Below are positions 7,085-7,398 of a stretch of DNA of 7,398 nt, piece after piece (positions within the stretch are counted from its first letter, which is position 1; each line of letters opens with the position of its first letter). The stretch spans positions 1 to 7,398 of the forward strand of contig DNKR01000009.1 of assembly GCA_003497135.1 (NCBI GenBank), in the 5' to 3' direction. Made by a program: the position numbers and the translations under genes. The DNA is from Candidatus Uhrbacteria bacterium (GTDB lineage Bacteria; Patescibacteriota; Patescibacteriia; UBA9934; UBA9568). Under the pieces are notes generated by a model that was given only the letters and a program-made list of their open reading frames with translations, was not told the origin of the DNA and did no database searches.

Positions 7085-7104
7085 AATAGATAATTCTGTG
7101 ATGT

Positions 7105-7133
7105 ATTATAATGTATTTACATTCCCCCGTCCA
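7105..7133 (-). promoter_or_regulatory. Predicted promoter of parA-parB
   Basis: A perfect TATAAT lies on the minus strand at 7110-7105, with TGGACG (7133-7128, 4 of 6) 17 bp upstream. The start would be near 7098, giving a leader of about 14 nt without an SD. The spacer holds the 12-bp palindrome ATGTATTTACAT (7111-7122, 5-bp arms). Confidence 0.55.
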
Positions 7134-7156
7134 GAGGATTTTAAACATGTTAAAAA
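7111..7156. repeat. Two small palindromes upstream of parA
   Basis: ATGTA-TT-TACAT (7111-7122) lies between the -35 and -10 boxes of the parA promoter. TTTTAAACATGTTAAAAA (7139-7156) is a dyad centred on CATG with 8 of 9 paired positions per arm, just upstream of the -35. ATGTATT also repeats directly at 7101 and 7111, one helical turn apart. These could be protein-binding sites, but AT-rich DNA produces such dyads by chance. Confidence 0.35.
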
Positions 7157-7164
7157 GCAAACCC

Positions 7165-7193
7165 TTGCAAATTGTGCAAAATTTTGATATTTT
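7165..7193 (+). promoter_or_regulatory. Possible promoter of the tRNA genes
   Basis: TTGCAA (7165-7170, 4 of 6) and TATTTT (7188-7193, 4 of 6) are 17 bp apart. The start would be near 7200, with a 5' leader of about 35 nt before tRNA-Met. Spacing and position are good but both boxes are weak. Confidence 0.4.
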
Positions 7194-7234
7194 ACACGCA
7201 CAAATATCAGCTCTTTTTCTCCCAAAACCAACAT

Positions 7235-7308
7235 GGCTGGGTAGCTCAGTCGGTTAGAGCGAGGGACTCATAAGCCCTAGGTCGTGGGTTCGATTCCCAC
7301 CCCAGCTA
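7235..7308 (+). tRNA. tRNA-Met (CAU), probably elongator
   Basis: A full cloverleaf of 74 nt can be folded by eye. The acceptor stem is GGCTGGG with CCCAGCT, closed by a G1-U72 wobble. The D stem is GCTC/GAGC with a 9-nt loop, the anticodon loop is CTCATAA (anticodon 7269-7271), the T arm is GTGGG-TTCGATT-CCCAC, and the discriminator is A7308. The 3' CCA is not encoded, so CCA must be added after transcription. The C11-G24 pair and the lack of three G-C pairs directly next to the loop argue against initiator tRNA. G1-U72 resembles the Bacillus elongator tRNA-Met as I recall it, and U4-A69 argues against the lysidine-type tRNA-Ile2. The innermost anticodon-stem pair is an A31-G39 mismatch. Confidence 0.93.
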
Positions 7309-7313
7309 TTAGT

Positions 7314-7330
7314 TTAGATGTTAGATGTTA
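7314..7330 (+). repeat. Short tandem repeat TTAGATG between the tRNA genes
   Basis: TTAGATG occurs twice in tandem (7314-7320, 7321-7327) followed by TTA. The 51-nt spacer between the two tRNAs has no terminator. A weak promoter match (TTTAGA 7313-7318, 17 bp, TAAAAT 7336-7341) could serve tRNA-Leu, but co-transcription with tRNA-Met is equally possible. Confidence 0.6.
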
Positions 7331-7359
7331 TAGGTTAAAATACTCAATTGCAAAAAAAC

Positions 7360-7398
7360 GCCGGGATGGCGGAACGGTAGACGCACAGGACTCAAAAT
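7360..7398 (+). tRNA. tRNA-Leu (CAA), 5' part, cut by window end
   Basis: GCCGGGA (7360-7366), the D arm with GGCGGAA and GGTAGACGC, and the anticodon loop CTCAAAA give anticodon CAA at 7393-7395. This is the usual sequence of a bacterial class II leucine tRNA. The long variable arm, T arm and 3' end lie outside the window. Confidence 0.92.

Noticed and set aside
1..7398. CRISPR array, attachment site, or insertion sequence with paired ends
   Set aside because: No regularly spaced repeats, no direct repeat at a tRNA 3' end, and no terminal inverted repeats were seen. The only mobile-type gene is the partial transposase at the left edge.

Overview
The window looks like chromosomal DNA from a small-genome bacterium that uses the standard genetic code. 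My best guess is a Patescibacteria/CPR member of the Parcubacteria type. This rests on protein style, compact spacing, the absence of a Shine-Dalgarno (SD) sequence before every readable start, promoters set almost on top of start codons, a transposase tail of a kind common in those genomes, and a tRNA gene without encoded CCA. No rRNA is present, so the placement is an inference.

Layout, left to right. 1-273 (+) is the C-terminal end of an IS200-like / REP-associated Y1 transposase, cut by the window edge. 307-2520 (+) is topA, DNA topoisomerase I with four C-terminal zinc fingers. 2590-3861 (-) is a 423-residue protein that I do not recognise. It is convergent with topA, and a long terminator hairpin fills the gap. 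3946-5436 (+) is a RelA/SpoT homologue with hydrolase, synthetase and TGS domains but no C-terminal sensory domains. 6308-7084 and 5447-6301 (-) are parA and parB, a chromosome-partition operon, convergent with the RSH gene. 7235-7308 (+) is tRNA-Met(CAU), and 7360-7398 (+) is the first part of tRNA-Leu(CAA), cut by the window end.

The genes are housekeeping: supercoil relaxation, (p)ppGpp metabolism, chromosome segregation and tRNA supply. They lie in alternating orientations, so most appear to have their own promoter. For topA and the RSH gene, good sigma70-type -35/-10 pairs end about 10 nt before the ATG. Transcription should therefore begin only a few bases before the start codon, giving nearly leaderless mRNAs.

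I found no clear new defence or mobile system. The points most worth a second look are the leaderless, SD-less gene starts, a nearly identical 79-bp duplication inside the topA zinc-finger region, the strand-specific terminator hairpin near a Y1 transposase, the uncharacterised 423-residue protein, the shortened RSH, and several small palindromes between parA and tRNA-Met.
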